NCBI GenBank assembly: GCA_002720975.1
Contig: PBIX01000036.1
Span: 1-34,661, forward strand
DNA: 34,661 bases
Reading direction: 5' to 3'
Source: Planctomycetota bacterium
GTDB taxonomy: Bacteria; Planctomycetota; UBA1135; GCA-002686595
Translations under genes and position numbers: made by a program
Notes under the pieces: generated by a model
What the model saw: the letters and a program-made list of their open reading frames with translations, nothing else
Database searches by the model: none
Told to the model about the DNA's origin: nothing
Shown here: positions 33,509 to 34,661 of the stretch, one piece after another
Layout: each line of letters begins with the position of its first letter
How positions within the stretch are numbered: the first letter of the stretch is position 1

Positions 33509-33695
33509 TGGATGCCCAAGCTAATGAAAGGACCGTGCAAGAACTGAATTAGGGGTACCGATTGGTGGGTTAGGAGGGCGGGTGATGTAGTTGGGGTGCT
33601 GCTGGCCGTGCTACCATTTCGCCCCACTGCGACACCGTATCGCCCGCATTGACCTCCAATTGCGCCCTGATTCCTTGCGAAGCTACTTGCCCTTA

Positions 33696-34661
33696 TTGCC
33701 CCCAGGCCCCCTATGTGGGTCACGGAACGGCCGCACCCTGAGTCTTGCGACCTTCCTCCTCCTCTCCCTCTCGGCTGCCGGTTGCCGTGCCCCAGAGGTA
33801 CATGCGGCGGATGCGGACAGGGAGGTCTACGCCATGGTGCTTGAGCGGCGCGCGGAGCTCTTCGGTGAGCCCGGTGGCTTCACCATCGATCCTCCGGCTG
33901 ACAGCTTGCGTCAGCGGATCCTGCGCGGGGAGTGGGATACGAGTCAGCCCCTGGGCTTGGTCGAGTGCCTGGAAATCGCCGCTGAGAACAGCCGCGAGGT
34001 TCAATCCCAGCGCGAGACCCTCTATCGCAGTGCCCTCGACCTGAGCCTTGAGCGCTGGCAGTACTCCACACAGTTGTTTGCAGATACCTCCGGCAGCGTG
34101 TCGGGAACTGCCGACGAAGCCTCGACCGCGGACGTTGACAGCTCGTTGGGCTTCTCACGTCTTCTGGGCACCGGTGCCTCCATCGTGACAACCCTGGGAA
34201 ACAACATGTTTCGCGTTGTCTCCACCGGAAACTACTGGACGGAGCTGACGAACCTGTCCATGTCCATTACCCAGCCTCTCCTGCGAGGGGCCGGCCGGGC
34301 CATTGCCCTTGAACCCCTGACCCAGGCTGAGCGGAACCTCGTCTACGCGGTTCGTTCCTACGAGCGCTTCCGTCGCACCTATGCGGTGGACGTCGCCGGG
34401 CGCGTCTATGGCCTGTTGCAGGCAATAGATGAACTCGAGAATGAGGAGCGCAACTACAGGGACCTTGTCCTTTTGCGCCAGCGCAACGAGGCGCTGGCTG
34501 CTGCGGGTCGACTGTCTGACATCCAGGCGGACCAGGCACGACAGGATGAGCTGGGCTCCGAGAACCGTCTGATCTCCCTGCGCGCGAGCCTTGCCCGCCA
34601 GTGGGACCAGTTCAACCTCTTCCTGGGGTTGCCCGTCGGTGTCCAGTTGACCTTGGACCCC
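33696..34661 (+). CDS. TolC-family outer-membrane efflux lipoprotein (3' end outside window)
   Basis: N-terminal 322 residues of an outer-membrane factor for efflux or type I secretion. A hydrophobic signal (SLATFLLLSLSAAGC) with a lipoprotein Cys is followed by long amphipathic helices typical of TolC/OprM: LVECLEIAAENSREVQSQRE, ITQPLLRGAGRAIALEPLTQ, VYGLLQAIDELENEERNY and AAAGRLSDIQADQARQDEL. No in-frame ATG or GTG exists before the signal peptide. TTG at 33696 is chosen (MPPGPLCGSRNGRT before the hydrophobic stretch); TTG at 33675 or CTG at 33738 are alternatives. An out-of-frame ATG lies at 33713, so a one-base error is possible. Its inner-membrane pump partners are probably beyond the right edge. 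Confidence 0.88.
   Translation, partial: MPPGPLCGSRNGRTLSLATFLLLSLSAAGCRAPEVHAADADREVYAMVLERRAELFGEPGGFTIDPPADSLRQRILRGEWDTSQPLGLVECLEIAAENSREVQSQRETLYRSALDLSLERWQYSTQLFADTSGSVSGTADEASTADVDSSLGFSRLLGTGASIVTTLGNNMFRVVSTGNYWTELTNLSMSITQPLLRGAGRAIALEPLTQAERNLVYAVRSYERFRRTYAVDVAGRVYGLLQAIDELENEERNYRDLVLLRQRNEALAAAGRLSDIQADQARQDELGSENRLISLRASLARQWDQFNLFLGLPVGVQLTLDP

Noticed and set aside
33745..34044. Plus-strand 99-codon frame inside the TolC-family gene
   Set aside because: The overlapping frame gives a signal peptide and long TolC-like helices; this one is Ser/Arg/Pro-rich shadow.
1..34661. CRISPR array, insertion sequence, integrase or attachment site
   Set aside because: No regularly spaced direct repeats, transposase motifs or paired terminal repeats were seen.

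Overview
The window is GC-rich, densely coded bacterial chromosome with no tRNA, rRNA, CRISPR array or insertion sequence that I can recognise. Several traits suggest a Planctomycetota-like Gram-negative bacterium: formylglycine-type sulfatases, many large secreted lipoproteins with bacterial Ig-like and Gly-rich regions, an EF-G paralogue, type IV pilus genes spread over short operons, and GTG/TTG starts. No marker gene proves the phylum, so this is inference.

Left part (1-6263): the 3' end of a secreted-type protein, then an Ig-like lipoprotein gene 8 nt upstream of the prepilin peptidase (pilD). An OmpA-domain lipoprotein and a sulfatase lipoprotein follow. The sulfatase stands alone between hairpins and a 416-bp gap that may hold a decayed gene tail.

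Centre left (6264-13580): an EF-G-like GTPase with an altered base-recognition motif, followed by the pilus core: pilT (retraction ATPase), pilB (extension ATPase), pilC (platform) and a 244-residue prepilin. With pilD at 2632 these form a largely complete inner-membrane pilus machine; no secretin or alignment genes are present. The prepilin has a roughly 250-nt leader with a long hairpin and two mutually exclusive downstream hairpins, one terminator-like. This is the best candidate here for an undescribed regulatory element. A perfect 14-bp hairpin closes the locus.

Centre (13614-22400): on the minus strand, a helical-repeat lipoprotein gene and tatD. Divergently, across an intergenic region dense in G-runs, lie two tandem paralogous lipoproteins of about 1,065 residues with the same order of parts: Cys-rich head, Ig-like region, acidic calcium-loop-like motifs and Gly-rich strands. 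They are probably surface proteins.

Right part (22451-34661): an amidohydrolase/deaminase and a metallophosphoesterase in one unit; proline dehydrogenase divergent from cutA; a SLC13-type transporter overlapping cutA; then a four-gene run of a sulfatase-fold protein that has lost its catalytic motifs, two GT-C-like multi-pass membrane proteins and a secreted protein of unknown function. The run looks like an envelope-modification system, but its substrate cannot be read from sequence. A TolC-family outer-membrane gene with no in-frame ATG or GTG start runs off the right edge.
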